Of a stretch of 64,000 bases of DNA, positions 39,894 to 50,689 are shown piece by piece (position 1 is the first letter of the stretch; each line of letters starts with the position of its first letter). The notes below the pieces were generated by a model. The model did no database searches. It was not told the origin of the DNA and saw only the letters and a list, made by a program, of their open reading frames with translations. The DNA is from Cyrtodaria siliqua (Eukaryota > Mollusca > Bivalvia > Adapedonta > Hiatellidae), in contig JAWPHD010004485.1 of NCBI GenBank assembly GCA_037043455.1, positions 62,001-126,000 on the forward strand. Direction: 5' to 3'. The position numbers were made by a program, and so were the translations under genes.

Positions 39894-40260
39894 TTAGAAG
39901 TGCTGCCAGGGTTTCTTAAATGAAAAATGCTGCTGAGGACTTGATTTTTGAAAAAAAGAAACTTTATGAGTTAGCAAATAATCATCCACCAAACGTGCAA
40001 CATCTTCCAAAGTTTCAGCAATTTGTTCATTTAAATAGGGTTTAACATCATTGTTAATATACTTTTTGAACTCTTCAATCTTTTGCTTCATTTTGCTTCA
40101 TTTCTTTTTCAATTTTCATTTTCTCTAATTCGATTTCTTTTAGTTTTAAATCATATTCTGTTTCCACCAACAAGTTTTTAATGCTTCCTCTCCAAACATT
40201 TGTTCATCAACCAAAAATTGCACCGACGTGTTTTAATCTCAGATTGTCTCATAGACGATT
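39894..40260 (-). pseudogene. Ty3/gypsy gag fragment
   Basis: Codons from about 40140 to 39894 give KIEEFKKYINNDVKPYLNEQ followed by ETLEDVARLVDDYLLTHK and VSFFQK, a pattern typical of the C-terminal capsid segment in molluscan and fish gypsy-type gags. Further upstream (40100-40170) a Lys/Glu-rich, probably helical stretch (KEIELEKMKIEKEMKQ) can be read with frame changes. The SINE at 39647 separates it from the zinc knuckle. Confidence 0.65.
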
Positions 40261-40511
40261 AACATTTCGATAACTTATAATGTTTTGCAAGCAAGAGCAA
40301 TCCATATTTTTTAAGCCAATCAAACTCCTCTTGGGTAGGCGTAGTAACACATTTTTCAAGTTCAAAAACAATATTGATTGTAGCTGGTTTCACTCTTTAT
40401 AATATTGAAAATGTACAAAATGTACAATTCATTGTGTGCTTTTATTATTTATTTATTAATTTATTATTGCAAAAGCAATGTATAAATGATTAAAGCACCG
40501 AAAATGTTTCT

Positions 40512-40529
40512 ATCCCGGACGATCCCCCA
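40512..40529 (-). promoter_or_regulatory. Primer-binding site, tRNA-Pro type
   Basis: On the minus strand the 18 bases read TGGGGGATCGTCCGGGAT. They differ at one position from the classical tRNA-Pro primer-binding site of retroelements. It lies immediately inside the LTR-like region and upstream of gag, where minus-strand DNA synthesis would be primed. Confidence 0.8.
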
Positions 40530-42230
40530 ATTTCTAATACAATAAGTAAAATGTGACACGAAAGGAAGCAAAACCAGCAAGACAAAAACATAATTAAGAC
40601 ATTTATTTACATAAAATATTCACTTACAGAATACCCAAATCCAGCTTTTCATTAATATCCAGTTTTTGAATTAAGCCCAAATAAAATCTTCCAGTGTTCC
40701 TTTAATTCGCATTAGCAAGTGCCTCTTTAATCCAAAACAGTAAGTGTCTCTTTAATCCAAAGCAATAAATGTCTCTTTTATCCAAAACAATAAGTGTCTC
40801 TTTAATACAAAACAGTAAGAGTCTCTTATATCCAAATGTTAATTGTCCTTTCAGTCCAAATTAGTTTTCAATATTTCCGGTTTAGTCCGCTCTTATTATA
40901 AATGAGCACACCGATGGCAAGTAAATCCTCAAAACAATATAGCTTATATATTTTGAAAAAGCATATAATTTAACATCATTAACATTTTACTGAACAGAAC
41001 TCAATCCAACGCAACTGCTGAGCTGCTGTCAGAGTATGTTTATATACCGCCCAAAGATTGTTCCAAAAGCTTCCCCGCTAATATAGTCCAATGAAAATAG
41101 TCCAAATTTTCATCATAAATGAATTTGCATAAAACAGTTCAATGAGAACTGTCCAAATTTCATCATAAAGGAATTTTCATAAATAATTTGAATACATGGT
41201 AAACACGTTTACATCTATACTATTTTTAACTTTGTTCAAGGTCAAATCAATAATAAACATGCAACAATGCATGTACACATTCAGACATAGGTAACAAAAG
41301 TTAAAAAAATAATTCATTAAGGTATAAATTTACTTATACAATGTATTTAAATTGTTCAGAGTTGTTTATTTGTGAAAAAGATGGTATTAACATATTTATT
41401 TCCTAAAATATTGTTTTGTCATGTGTCTTTGGCTGACTGTGTCTTATGAAAGTTATACACCATGTTCGATTTTTATACCTACTTTCTTAAAGAGTTTAGT
41501 AAAATGCAGGTCATAAAATGAAATTGAGTTCCAATCTCTAAATTTGCATCTAAAACAGTAAGTGTCACTTTAATCCAAAACAATAAGTGTCTCTTTAATC
41601 CAAAAAAGTAAGCATCTCTTTAATACGAAATAGTAAGTTTCTCTTTAATCCAAATGTTACTTGTCCTTTCAGCCAAATTAATTTCCAATAGTTCCGGTTT
41701 AGTCCAAATTACCAATTTCACTCTTATTATGAATGAGCACAATAATAACTAAATCCTCTCACAAATATGTTTTATATTTTTGAAAAAGCATCTCATATGA
41801 AATTAACTTTTGACTAAACAAAACTCAACTCAATTGATGAGCTGCTCTCTGAGTCTGTGTATATACCCCACAAAGATCGTTCCAAAAGCTTTCCCACTAA
41901 TATAGTCCAATGAAAATAGTCAAAATGTCATCATAAATGCATTTGCATAAAACAGTCCAATGAGAACAGTCCAAATTTCATCATAAATAAATTTGCATAA
42001 ATAATTTGCATACATGGTAAACATGTTTACATCTATGCTATTTTTAACTTTCTTCAATTAAACATACAACAATGTATGTACACATTCAGTCATAGATACC
42101 AAATGTTAAAAAATAATTCATTAAGGTGCAAATTTACTTATACAATGTACTTAAATTTTTCAGAGTTGTTTATTTGTGAAAATGCAGCTCATTAAAATGG
42201 AATTGAATTCCAACTTCAAATTTGCATAAA
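40530..42230 (-). repeat. LTR region of the Gmr1-like element, module present twice
   Basis: A module of roughly 680 bp occurs at about 40690-41390 and again at 41545-42180 in the same orientation. Both copies have TCTCTTTAATCCAAAACA blocks, TTCCGGTTTAGTCC, CTCTTATTATGAATGAGCAC-like sequence, a TATA segment and TACATGGTAAACA. A further overlap (TTGAGTTCCAATCTC against TTGAATTCCAACTTC) links 41504-41550 with 42180-42226. A short Naiad-type tail sits between the copies near 41425-41500. The arrangement could be a tandem LTR or an LTR plus a duplicated leader. Exact LTR ends are not resolved. Confidence 0.65.
41039..41052 (-). promoter_or_regulatory. LTR promoter elements (GC box and TATA box)
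   Basis: On the minus strand GGGCGG is followed directly by TATATAAA, with CAATCTTT just upstream. This is about 510 bp before the primer-binding site and in the right orientation to transcribe gag. The second module has a weaker equivalent (GGGGTATATACA) near 41858-41870. Confidence 0.6.
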
Positions 42231-42386
42231 GAAAACACTCAACAGTACTATCATATCTACCTTCATCAACCGCTAACTTATGTGTGCTTGTTAATAGTTA
42301 GACGAAAAGGAAAATCATGTCAAGATCGTTTTTGAGTAAATACACTTAACATTCATACTTGTTCATTCACCTTGCAATTAGTTCTA

Positions 42387-43122
42387 AGAAATACAAAAAG
42401 ATCGTACAGGGAAAGTAGCATTCAAGGTGGACAGTCAACCACAAAACACAGAAACAAACACGCAAACAGACAAACAGGACAAACAAGACAAACAAGAAGG
42501 CAAAAGTAATAATAAAAGCAAACGACATCACAAATACAAAAGGGTTGACAATAGGGCTACCGCCTTGGAACGGTAGATGGCAAAGTAGGCCACTAGGTGT
42601 TTAAACCGGTTCTAGGGTGCATCAAACCTCACACTTACCCTACTGTCATCCCATTAAAACAGGACAGTGTAAATAAAGAAATCCCCGTCATGATCTAATC
42701 TCAAACCAACAAGGCAGCATCAATAGGCAATATAAGTAAAACACAAATATGCTCGTGTAAATATAATACAAAATAAATAGCCTAGAAAGCCACAATGAAG
42801 GTACTCAGTGACTTGGCAGAAGCCAGAGCAACAAGAGAATTAAGGGCACGACATTAAAGAACATAGACAAACATCAAACGCCACCGTCCCAATGGGCTTT
42901 AGGTAGGCGTCATCATAGGGTCCACAGCCTGTTCGGCCATCGTACAATGAAAGAGGAAAGCATAGTGGCGAACTGTAAAAGGGTCCACCACCAAGCATGC
43001 AGTACGTTGCAAAATGATAGTGTCATAACCTCTTTTGATAAACTTTTTAACAAGTTTAACAAAGATAGTATGAAAGTGATCATGACCAAGAATCTTACGA
43101 AGTTTATAAATCACATCATCAT
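42387..43122 (-). mobile_element. Naiad-like 3' end
   Basis: The 3' untranslated region starts with AT-rich TACAAAAAGATCG and includes CTTGGAACGGTAGATGGCA and TTTAAACCGGTTCTAGGGTG. RT C-terminal codons (VIYKLRKILGHDHFHTIF through DPMMTPT) extend to about 43110. It is 5'-truncated at the IYKLRK region, as at the left edge of the window. Confidence 0.8.
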
Positions 43123-43300
43123 TGAAGTTGATGACCAATGATTTATATTCGACAACAAGCCCACTGAGATAGGGGAAGGCAACACAGACATCTGGGAACT
43201 CTGCCCAACTCTTACTATCGACAAAGGATCCAACCCACGATCTCCCGCATGCAAGGCGGACATCCTACGACTAAGCCATCGTCGCAGTTGCCTAATGGAA
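43123..43300 (-). mobile_element. tRNA-derived SINE, Ala-like head
   Basis: The reverse complement of 43200-43285 gives a tRNA-like fold with A-box GATGGCTTAGTCGTAGG, an anticodon-arm-like CCGCCTTGCATGCGG and a B-box GTGGGTTGGATCC (C changed to G). The body ends with CAGATGTCTGTGTTGCCTTC and an AT-rich tail abutting the Naiad copy. A similar 3' body appears at 47696-47795. Confidence 0.6.
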
Positions 43301-43424
43301 GTAAGAAAACATTTTTAATATGGGACCCATTTGCTAGTGATGGGAAAGGGTATCGAGTGTGTAGTTAAATATCGAGTTGTCATTTGTCTTAATTCATTCG
43401 TTTTATAAAAGCAGATATACAAAT

Positions 43425-43762
43425 TTGAACAGGACATGTAGCATTCAGGGACCGTGCAGTCAACACAAACATGCATAGAAACAAACAACAATTACAAAGA
43501 TGAATAAAAGGCAAGATATATGACATCTCAAACATAAACGGGTTGACGATAGTGCTACCGCCTTTGAACGGTCAGTGTTCAAAAAGGCCGTTGTGGGTTT
43601 AAACAAACGAGGATGCACCAAACCTCACGTTTACGCTGTTTTCATCCTAGTAAAACGATACAGTGTAAATAAAATATCCGGCATGATATATCCTTAACAC
43701 ACTAGGCAGTATCAGGCAACATAAGTATAACACAAAGATTCTTATTTGTATATGAATATAAC
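43425..43762 (-). mobile_element. Naiad-like 3' untranslated fragment
   Basis: Diverged copy: TAGCATTCAGGGACCGTGCA, GCTACCGCCTTTGAACGGTC, GGGTTTAAACAAACGAGG and AACACACTAGGCAGTATCAG follow the family order. It contains no coding part. Confidence 0.7.
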
Positions 43763-43959
43763 GAGAGGCCCTCGAGGGCCTGTAGACGCTCTACTGGCTA
43801 AAATGGCTATTATTACTAGGGTTGTCGTTATAAATTCCCATCAGTACTTCTTTTAAAAAAGAAGGCAACGGTCTACATGTCGAGCACTATTATACAGGTC
43901 CAGATTTTGAATTTGACCAACACCTATGTCAATCCCAAAATATATTAATGTCATTAACA

Positions 43960-45290
43960 GTGGGAGGTGCATGTCGTAGCGAAGACCGGGCGTGACATTT
44001 ATTTCGTTGAAAGTAGGTCATGCATATAAGGAAAATTGTGGTGAAGTTTGGTGAAAATCCTGCGAGAAACAGCAAGAAACGCATGTCGTAGCAGAGACCG
44101 GACATGACCTATATTTGGTGGAAAGTAGGTCACAATGACCCGAACTTTTGCACATGATGTTAGATGCATATAAAGAACATTCTGTGGAAATAAATACTGA
44201 TAAAGGTGATCCTTTGAGAGCAACAAACAAAATTAAGAGAATAAAGCAGCAGACTCGGTTTTATTGAGTCTGTCCATGAGAAGTAATGAAAGAAGCAACA
44301 CTTCTCACGCCCCCTAGCATCGGCTTAAGCGGTATTCTACTTCAAAGCCACCTAAATTGGGCTCGTTAGTCCCAAAGGACCAGTAAAAAATAACACTACT
44401 GATTCGTAGCACGGGGAGACTTTTTACAGCCGTCACACTGCACTAAACGGAAATTCTAAGAGGAAGAAGCAAGGTACGCATGTCGTAGCGGAGAGCGGAC
44501 GTGACCCATATTTCATCGAAAGTAGGTCACAGCGACCTGAAATTTGTTTGGAGAAAATCCTGCGAGAAAGAAGCAAGTTACGCATGTCGTAACGGAGGCC
44601 GGACAAGACATGAATTGTGTCGATAGTAGGTCACAGCGAACTAAACTTTTGCATATGATGTTAGATGCATATAAGGAACAATGTGGTGAAGTTTGGTGAA
44701 AATCCTGCGAGAAAGAATCAAGATAAGCATGAAGTAACGGAGACATGATGTGACCTACATTTGGTAGAAAATAGGTCACAGCAACCCGAAATTATGATGT
44801 AATATTTATATAAGGAATATTCTGGTGCATGAAATTCCTGCAAGAAAGAAGCAAAATACGCACGTCATAGCAGAGACCGGACATGACCTATATTTCGTCG
44901 AAAGTATGTTACAGCTACCCAAAATTTTGCATATGATGTTGGAAGTATATAAGGAACATTGGAGTGAAGTTTGGTAAGAATCCAGCGAGAAAAAACTCAA
45001 GATAAACATGTAGTAGCGGAAACCTGAAGATGAACTGAATTTGGTCGAAAGTAGGTAACGAAGACCTGACATTTTGCACATGACGTTAGATGCATATTAG
45101 AAACATTCAGGTGAAGTTTGATGAAATCCTGCGAGAAAGAAGCAAGATACGCATGTCGTAGCAGTGGTCAGACATGACCTATATTTCGTCGAAAGTACGT
45201 CACTGCGACACGAAATTGTGCACGTGATATCTGATCCGTATAATGAACATTTTGGGGGAGTTTTCTGAAAATCCTGCATGTAACGAAGAA
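43960..45290. repeat. Array of diverged 100-145-bp repeats
   Basis: At least eight units share GAAGTTTGGTGAAAATCCTG, CGAGAAAGAAGCAAGATACG, CATGTCGTAGCAGAGACCGG and GTCGAAAGTAGGTCACAGCG. The CATGTCGTAGC anchor occurs near 43971, 44082, 44479, 44582, 44725, 44862, 45005 and 45150. A hairpin-family element is inserted at 44186-44450. A GGACGGACGAACG tract follows at 45330. Short minus-strand frames across it are incidental. Confidence 0.85.
44186..44450 (-). repeat. Hairpin repeat family, best copy
   Basis: About 265 bp interrupt a unit of the surrounding repeat. Order on the plus strand: AAATACTGATAAAGGTGATC; CAGACTCGGTTTTATTGAGTCTG, a 7-bp-stem hairpin; CTCACGCCCCCTAGCATCGG; TTCTACTTCAAAGCCACCTA; TCGTAGCACGGGGAGACTTT; and CACACTGCACTAAACGG. 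The last can pair with AGTGTG in fuller copies (30000). It has no ORF. Class unknown; a non-autonomous element is inferred. Confidence 0.65.
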
Positions 45291-45429
45291 GACATTAAGA
45301 AATAAAAATCGGACTCAAGGACGACCAGACTAACGGACGAACGAACGGACGGACGAACTAACACACACCTGGACGACATTTTGATCGCTAAGCCGAGATC
45401 CGTAGACGGGTTCAACAAAAAAATGGGAT

Positions 45430-45960
45430 GACTTACTCATAATAAAAGTTAATGAGCTGAAACCACTTTTCTATTTTAATAATCAAGGGCATAACTCTGA
45501 TGTTATTTGTTCGATCTGGCTGGTTTTCGAACTCATCCGAGCGTTCATTAATATCAACAATCTGTTAAAGTTTGAAAACGATTAAATGAAAGATGAAGGC
45601 CCTACCACGTTAACGAGGCCAGATTATATTTCTGAAAATCAAAGTTCATAACTCTCGTGTAAATAGTTCGATCTGCCTGATTATCGAACTCATTTGTGCG
45701 TTCAATACTATCAACAATCTGGTAAAGTTTGAAAAAATGAAGGCCCTATCATGTTAACGAGGCAAAACATAGTAGTTTTAACTAAATTAAGGGCCATAAC
45801 TCCGCTGTTACTAGTCTGAACTGGCTGATTTTTAAACTCATCCGAGCTTTCATTGACATCAACAATCTGGTAAAGTTTGAAAAGATCAAAGGAAAAACTA
45901 AGACGCTATCGTGTTAACGAAGCAAAAGCTAACGGACGAACGACGGACAAACCGCCATCC
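45430..45960. repeat. Three diverged ~150-bp repeats with GGGCATAACTC motif
   Basis: Units near 45485, 45645 and 45785 share GG(C)CATAACTCTG, GTTCGATCTGGCTG, AACTCATCCGAGCGTTCAT, ATCAACAATCTGGTAAAGTT and GAAGGCCCTACCACGTTAAC. The AAGGGCCATAACTC sequence is common in bivalve intergenic DNA, an observation from memory. Confidence 0.75.
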
Positions 45961-46094
45961 CATTATGCCATAATGCCATGGATATACAGGTCTTTGTAAA
46001 ATGTGTACTTCCTGATAGGTTGACGACTGTCAGACTGAGCTAGAATTAAAACTAAAGTATGCAAGCACTTATATATTTTTTTAAATAAACTTAC

Positions 46095-46340
46095 CTTTAC
46101 AGTTATGTAAATTAGTACCAATTTACGTAATCCTTAAGGCGATTTCGCTAATTCACTTCTGTAAATTCTACCTTTTTACAATTTAAAGCAGTCTGTAAAT
46201 GTGGAACTGGTGGGCATATCAAACCAACATCATAACACATCCGCCTTAAGGCACACTTAACATATACACGTACACAAAGTATGCCACAAGTTTACATACA
46301 GGATATGGTTATCCCGCTTTACATATCAGCGGGAAGCATC
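46095..46340 (-). other. Possible 5' untranslated exon of the left integrin gene
   Basis: The signal-peptide exon has an acceptor just before its ATG, so an upstream exon is required. On the minus strand AACTGTAAAG is followed by GTAAGT (donor at 46094-46093), preceded by about 240 bp of unique sequence lacking repeat signatures. Placement depends only on one donor and the need for an exon. Other locations up to the preceding gene are equally possible. Confidence 0.2.
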
Positions 46341-46579
46341 ATAGTTTTCATATAAATTGCGTTTTACAAACGCGCTGGTAAATATGATACGTATAACTCA
46401 TAACTTTGATGACAGGGCCTAACGGGGATCACAGAGGGCTAACGGGTTGACAGAGCCCGGGAAGATGACTTGTATATCATATATGTGTCAGATGTGAATA
46501 AAATGTTGCATAGCATAAATGTTTAAACATTATACAGTAATTATCTCGACCCGTTTCTTCGACCAATAAGGTAGATATT

Positions 46580-46830
46580 CAAAAAATACTGAAAAGGGGA
46601 AGCAACAAACACAAACAAGGCATAAAAGTAGCAGACTCGGTTTAACTGTCCATGAGAGGTAATGTCGAGTGAAACACCTCTCACGCCTCCTAGCGCACCG
46701 GCTTACGCGATATTCTACTTTAAAGCCACGAAGATTGGACTTGATGATCCCAAAGGACCAGTAAGTAATAACACTACTGATTTGAAGTCGGGGCAACTTT
46801 TTACGGCAGCCACACAGCATTAAATCAAGG
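46580..46830 (-). repeat. Hairpin repeat family copy
   Basis: A diverged copy with CAACAAACACAAACAAG, AGCAGACTCGGTTTAACTGT, CCTCTCACGCCTCCTAGCGC, TATTCTACTTTAAAGCCAC, CCCAAAGGACCAGTAAGTAA and GGCAGCCACACAGCATTAAA. The loop side of the hairpin is degraded. Confidence 0.6.
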
Positions 46831-47635
46831 CTAATCTCCAACCATTTACGAAAATAACGCACACTATGTCCATTTGATGCTTTTTAATTAATAAGTATGT
46901 AACGCAGACAATGCAGACAATGTAGCGATATTTAGCTGGAAGTTGGAATCTTTAAGTGCTGTTTTAGAGAAGGTATACACTTCACAATTGTCGTGGTGTA
47001 CGCAAATAAGTTGCCTTTGCCAACAGAATAGATTTTTAAAAAGCGGCATTGAATGAGAAAGCAAATACATTTCGTGACGAAAAATTGACAGTGATTCATT
47101 CCTTGGAAAATCTCTGTATCTGCCACGTTAACGACTTTGAATAATATCTTGTTAATAAAATGAATTGCGTGTGACACAAGAAGACAAAATAGCTAACCAG
47201 ATTGCCCCCACTCCCAGCCCCCACCCCGAGAGACTTCATTTATAAAGTTCTGTGTTTCTAATATACATTTATTTTCTAACTCGTAGGATCGGTCGATGTT
47301 CTGTGATATCGCATGTTCATAATGTGCGACCTATAAATTTCACACATCTGTAGTAAGATTCCCTCATTTAAATACCCCACGGAATAACCATTTTGATAGC
47401 AAGTACAATGAGCAAGAAAGGCAGTTACATGTATAGGTTGATCTTAATCTTATAGTAATCTTATAGTAAACACACTCGGAAATGAGATGAATTTAAGGTT
47501 TGAGCGATGTTTTGCTAATTAGACTGCTAGGCTGTACGTTTGAATTGTTTGTTGTTGTTTAGACAGAGTATATTGCATAGACATTGACAGATAATTGAAT
47601 TGGTTTGACTGAGATTCATGAACAGTCTCAATCAA
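46831..47635. other. AT-rich intergenic sequence
   Basis: No conserved coding, RNA or repeat signature is recognised. Short frames are not supported by composition or motifs. Confidence 0.4.
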
Positions 47636-47639
47636 AATT

Positions 47640-48690
47640 AGATATAAAAATCGAACAGGAAAAGAACATTCAAGGACGACAGTCAACCACAAACATTGTA
47701 TTATTGAATGTTGTTTAACGACCAACACAGTATAGATTCTTTAGAGCCGCCCCAGAGAGAGGGGAAGGATACATAGGAATCCGGGAACCTGCAAAAACAA
47801 ACATACACAGAAACAAAGAACAACTTTAAAGATGAAAAAAAGCAAACCAAGACATCACAAACACAAAAGTGTTGACAATAGGGCAACCGCCTTGGAACGG
47901 TCAGTGGTCAAAATGGGGCCGGGGTGGACGGGGTGGGGGTTAAACCAGGTTCTAGGGTGCACCAAACCTCACCCTTACATTTTTGTCATCCCAATAAACG
48001 GGACAGTGTAAATAAAGATATCCCCACCAGGTTATATTCTCTAACAAACAAGGAAGCATTAATATCAATATAAGTAAAACGCATAAATGATCAAGTATAT
48101 ATAATATAAAAAACAATAGCCTAGAAAGCCACAAATTAAGTACTCAATGACTTTGCAGAAGTCAGAGAAACAAGAGAATAAACCGTTAACGGTACGACAA
48201 GACAAGATTAAAGACAAACATCAAACGCTACCGTCCTAAAGGATATAGGTAGACGTCATCATAGTGTCCACAATATGTCCGGTCATCGCACTTCAAAGAG
48301 GAAAGAATAGTGGCGAAATGTAAATGGGTCCACCAATAGTTTAGTTTAAACATATTTATTTTACAAAGTTATTGCAACTTAGATTACTCACTCTCGATGG
48401 CTTCCTGGGTAGAACCAGTACTAAGCAATGTGGATTAATTATCGTGCTCAAGGATAAATAACGTGGCCGCGGCGAGGATCGAACCCACGACCTCTCGATC
48501 TGGAGTTTGGCGCTCTACCACTGCATCACGCACTCCACGCGATTGGTCCACCATTAAACAAGCAGTGCGTTGCAAAATGATAACCTCTTTTGAAAAACAT
48601 GTTAACAAGTTTAATAAAGATTGTATCAAAGTGATTGTGACCAAGGATCTTACGAAGTTTGTAAATCACATCACCATAGAAGTCAGGTTG
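47640..48690 (-). mobile_element. Naiad-like copy with two SINE-type insertions
   Basis: It runs from the 3' tail (ATCGAACAGGAAAAGAACAT, TTCAAGGACGACAGTCAACC) to RT codons ending near 48690 (CTTACGAAGTTTGTAAATCA on the plus strand). It is broken at 47696-47795 by a SINE-like 3' body (GTTTAACGACCAACACAGTA) and at 48336-48544 by a complete SINE with target duplication. The coding remnant is frame-shifted. Confidence 0.75.
48336..48544 (-). mobile_element. tRNA-derived SINE (MetaSINE-like) with 9-bp target duplication
   Basis: On the minus strand GTGATGCAGTGGTAGAGCGC is an A-box arm and GTGGGTTCGATCC a B-box. They are followed by the shared core AGTACTGGTTCTACCCAGGA and an A/T-rich tail. GGTCCACCA at 48327-48335 and 48545-48553 is a perfect target duplication inside the Naiad RT C-terminus, where intact copies have one GGTCCACCA. 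It is not a functional tRNA gene because the acceptor stem does not close around the boxes. Confidence 0.85.
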
Positions 48691-49866
48691 TGAGAGTCAA
48701 CCGAGACTGCAATATTTATTATATCTATCATGTTCGGCTATTTCCAAATTTCTCCTTTCACAAGATTTTAGATGATAACATATGATTTTATAATCAGTTA
48801 CTTTTGCTAAAGGTATCTTGAGATTTGTTTGAACAGTTATACATAATGTGCTTAATGTATAGAAATGACGTTCATATAATATGGTATAGCTCAACTAATT
48901 TATACGAGCATTACGTTTGGTTAGTTGATATGATGACGTTTTAGCTAGATAGCAAATTACTACCCTAGCATCTGCCTACATCCCGAGAGCGAGAGCGTGT
49001 AGTTATGAGAGTGTATGTTTAAATTTTTATTTATTTTTTTGATATACGGAGTTTTTTTGTTGCGTATTTAATGTTGCTTTTAGAACCGATTTAGTTCATG
49101 GTGATATAATTTTAGGTGCAGTGAAAATTAGATATGTTATTGTAGCATGTATTCATCAGTGCTTTATCCCGTTAGTTTATTAATTACTAAAAAAGAGATA
49201 ATCGAGTAAATGTTACTGTAACATTGATGCACTTTAACAGTCATGATAGTATTACTATCATAATTATGTTTTTATTTTGTACGCTATGGTAGATAGCAAG
49301 GATGCTGATAAGTTTAAATATCCGGCAGATGTCTTATTTAAGTGTTTGTGTAACTCGCTAAATTCGTTTATATACGCAAGGTCAATGAAAACGCAGCACA
49401 CAATAAATCTTTTTAAAGGATAGCATTTGAGGCATTGTGGACAAATTATGATATAATCCATATAACGAGTCGATATTTAAACTCAGAAGCCAAACAATAA
49501 AAAGGCCAGTAAAACCAAATGGCCTGTTTTCCGAGACAGATTAATGCGGCTTGAACTGTAGTGGAACAATTTTCTTTTCGTGATTATCCATAATGAACAA
49601 TGTTAAATGATAAGGTAAATAACTGCATAACTGCTTATCATTAAAGTCTATCAATAAACACGTGAGACAAGTTAGGTATCAAGATTCAATATATAAAAAA
49701 TAGACAATATCAGTTAAGCCGTTGTATTTCAAATGGTTTGCGAATAATCCAACGGCATAAACTTATGGAGTTGATGGTGCAGTTTAATCGACCGTCATTA
49801 TATCGAGGGTTCAGTATATATTGTATCTCCTTTTTTATTCATATGACATTACAATAGTCATATTAA
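48691..49866. other. AT-rich intergenic sequence
   Basis: The first 80 bp (ACCGAGACTGCAATATTTAT, CATGTTCGGCTATTTCC) resemble 59460-59520 and may be the edge of a dispersed repeat. No gene is recognised in the remainder. Confidence 0.4.
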
Positions 49867-49867
49867 C

Positions 49868-50640
49868 GGTCAGTGTTGGAACGGTCAGTGGCAAAAAAGG
49901 CCGATGCGGGTTTAAACCAGATTCTAGGGTTCACCAAACCTCACACTTACCGTACAGTCATCCCAATAAAACGGGGCAGTGTAAATAAAGAAATTCCCGC
50001 CATGAACTATTCTCTAACCAACAAGGCAGCATTAATAGGAAATATAAGTAAAACACAAAGATGCTCGTACTTTTGCTGAGAGTTTAAACCAGGTTTTAGG
50101 ATGCACAAAACCTGACTGTTACCCTATTGTCATCCCAATAAACAGGAACGTGTAAATAAAGATATCCACTTCAGAATATAATCCCTAACAAACAAGGCAC
50201 CATTAATAGAAATTTATAAGCAAAACATATAAATGATCATGTATGTATAATATAAAAAAGCCTAGATATCCACAAAGTAAGTACTCATTGACTTGACAGA
50301 AGCCAGAGCAAAAAGAGAACAAACCGTTAAGGGTACGACAAGACAAGATTAAAGACAAACATCAAACGCTACCGTCCTATAAGGATTCAGGTGGAGGTCA
50401 GCATAGGGTCCACAATCTGTTCGGTCATCGCACAATCAAAGAGGAAAGAATAGTGACGAACTGTAAATGGGTCAACCAGAAAACATGCAGTGCGTTGCAA
50501 AATGATAGGGTCATAACATCTTTTTATAAACTTTTTAACAAGTTTAATATAGATTGCATGAAAGTGTTTATGACCAAGGATCTTACGAAGTTTGTAAATT
50601 ACATCGCCATAGAAGTCATGTTGTGATAGTCGTAGAAAAG
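49868..50640 (-). mobile_element. Naiad-like 3' ends, partly duplicated
   Basis: A short 3' untranslated piece (49868-50070; GGAACGGTCAGTGGCAAAAA, ATGCTCGTAC) is followed at once by a second copy of the same region (50080 onward; GTTTAAACCAGGTTTTAGG). That copy continues into RT C-terminal codons ending near 50630. The partial head-to-tail overlap fits the tandem insertions known for Penelope-like elements. Confidence 0.7.
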
Positions 50641-50689
50641 TTATTAAATTACTATTATATTTTAAAGTAAATCAGGGTTTATTGATTCA

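Noticed and set aside
43200..43290. Functional tRNA-Ala gene
   Set aside because: The B-box has a mismatch (GGTTGGATCC), the acceptor stem does not close, and a SINE body follows.
45330..45360. Telomere-like or microsatellite origin signal in the GGACGGACGAAC tract
   Set aside because: A short imperfect tetranucleotide run common at the edge of bivalve interspersed repeats; no telomeric hexamers.
48460..48540. Functional tRNA gene
   Set aside because: Good A and B boxes, but it is the head of a SINE with a 9-bp target duplication and shared SINE core.
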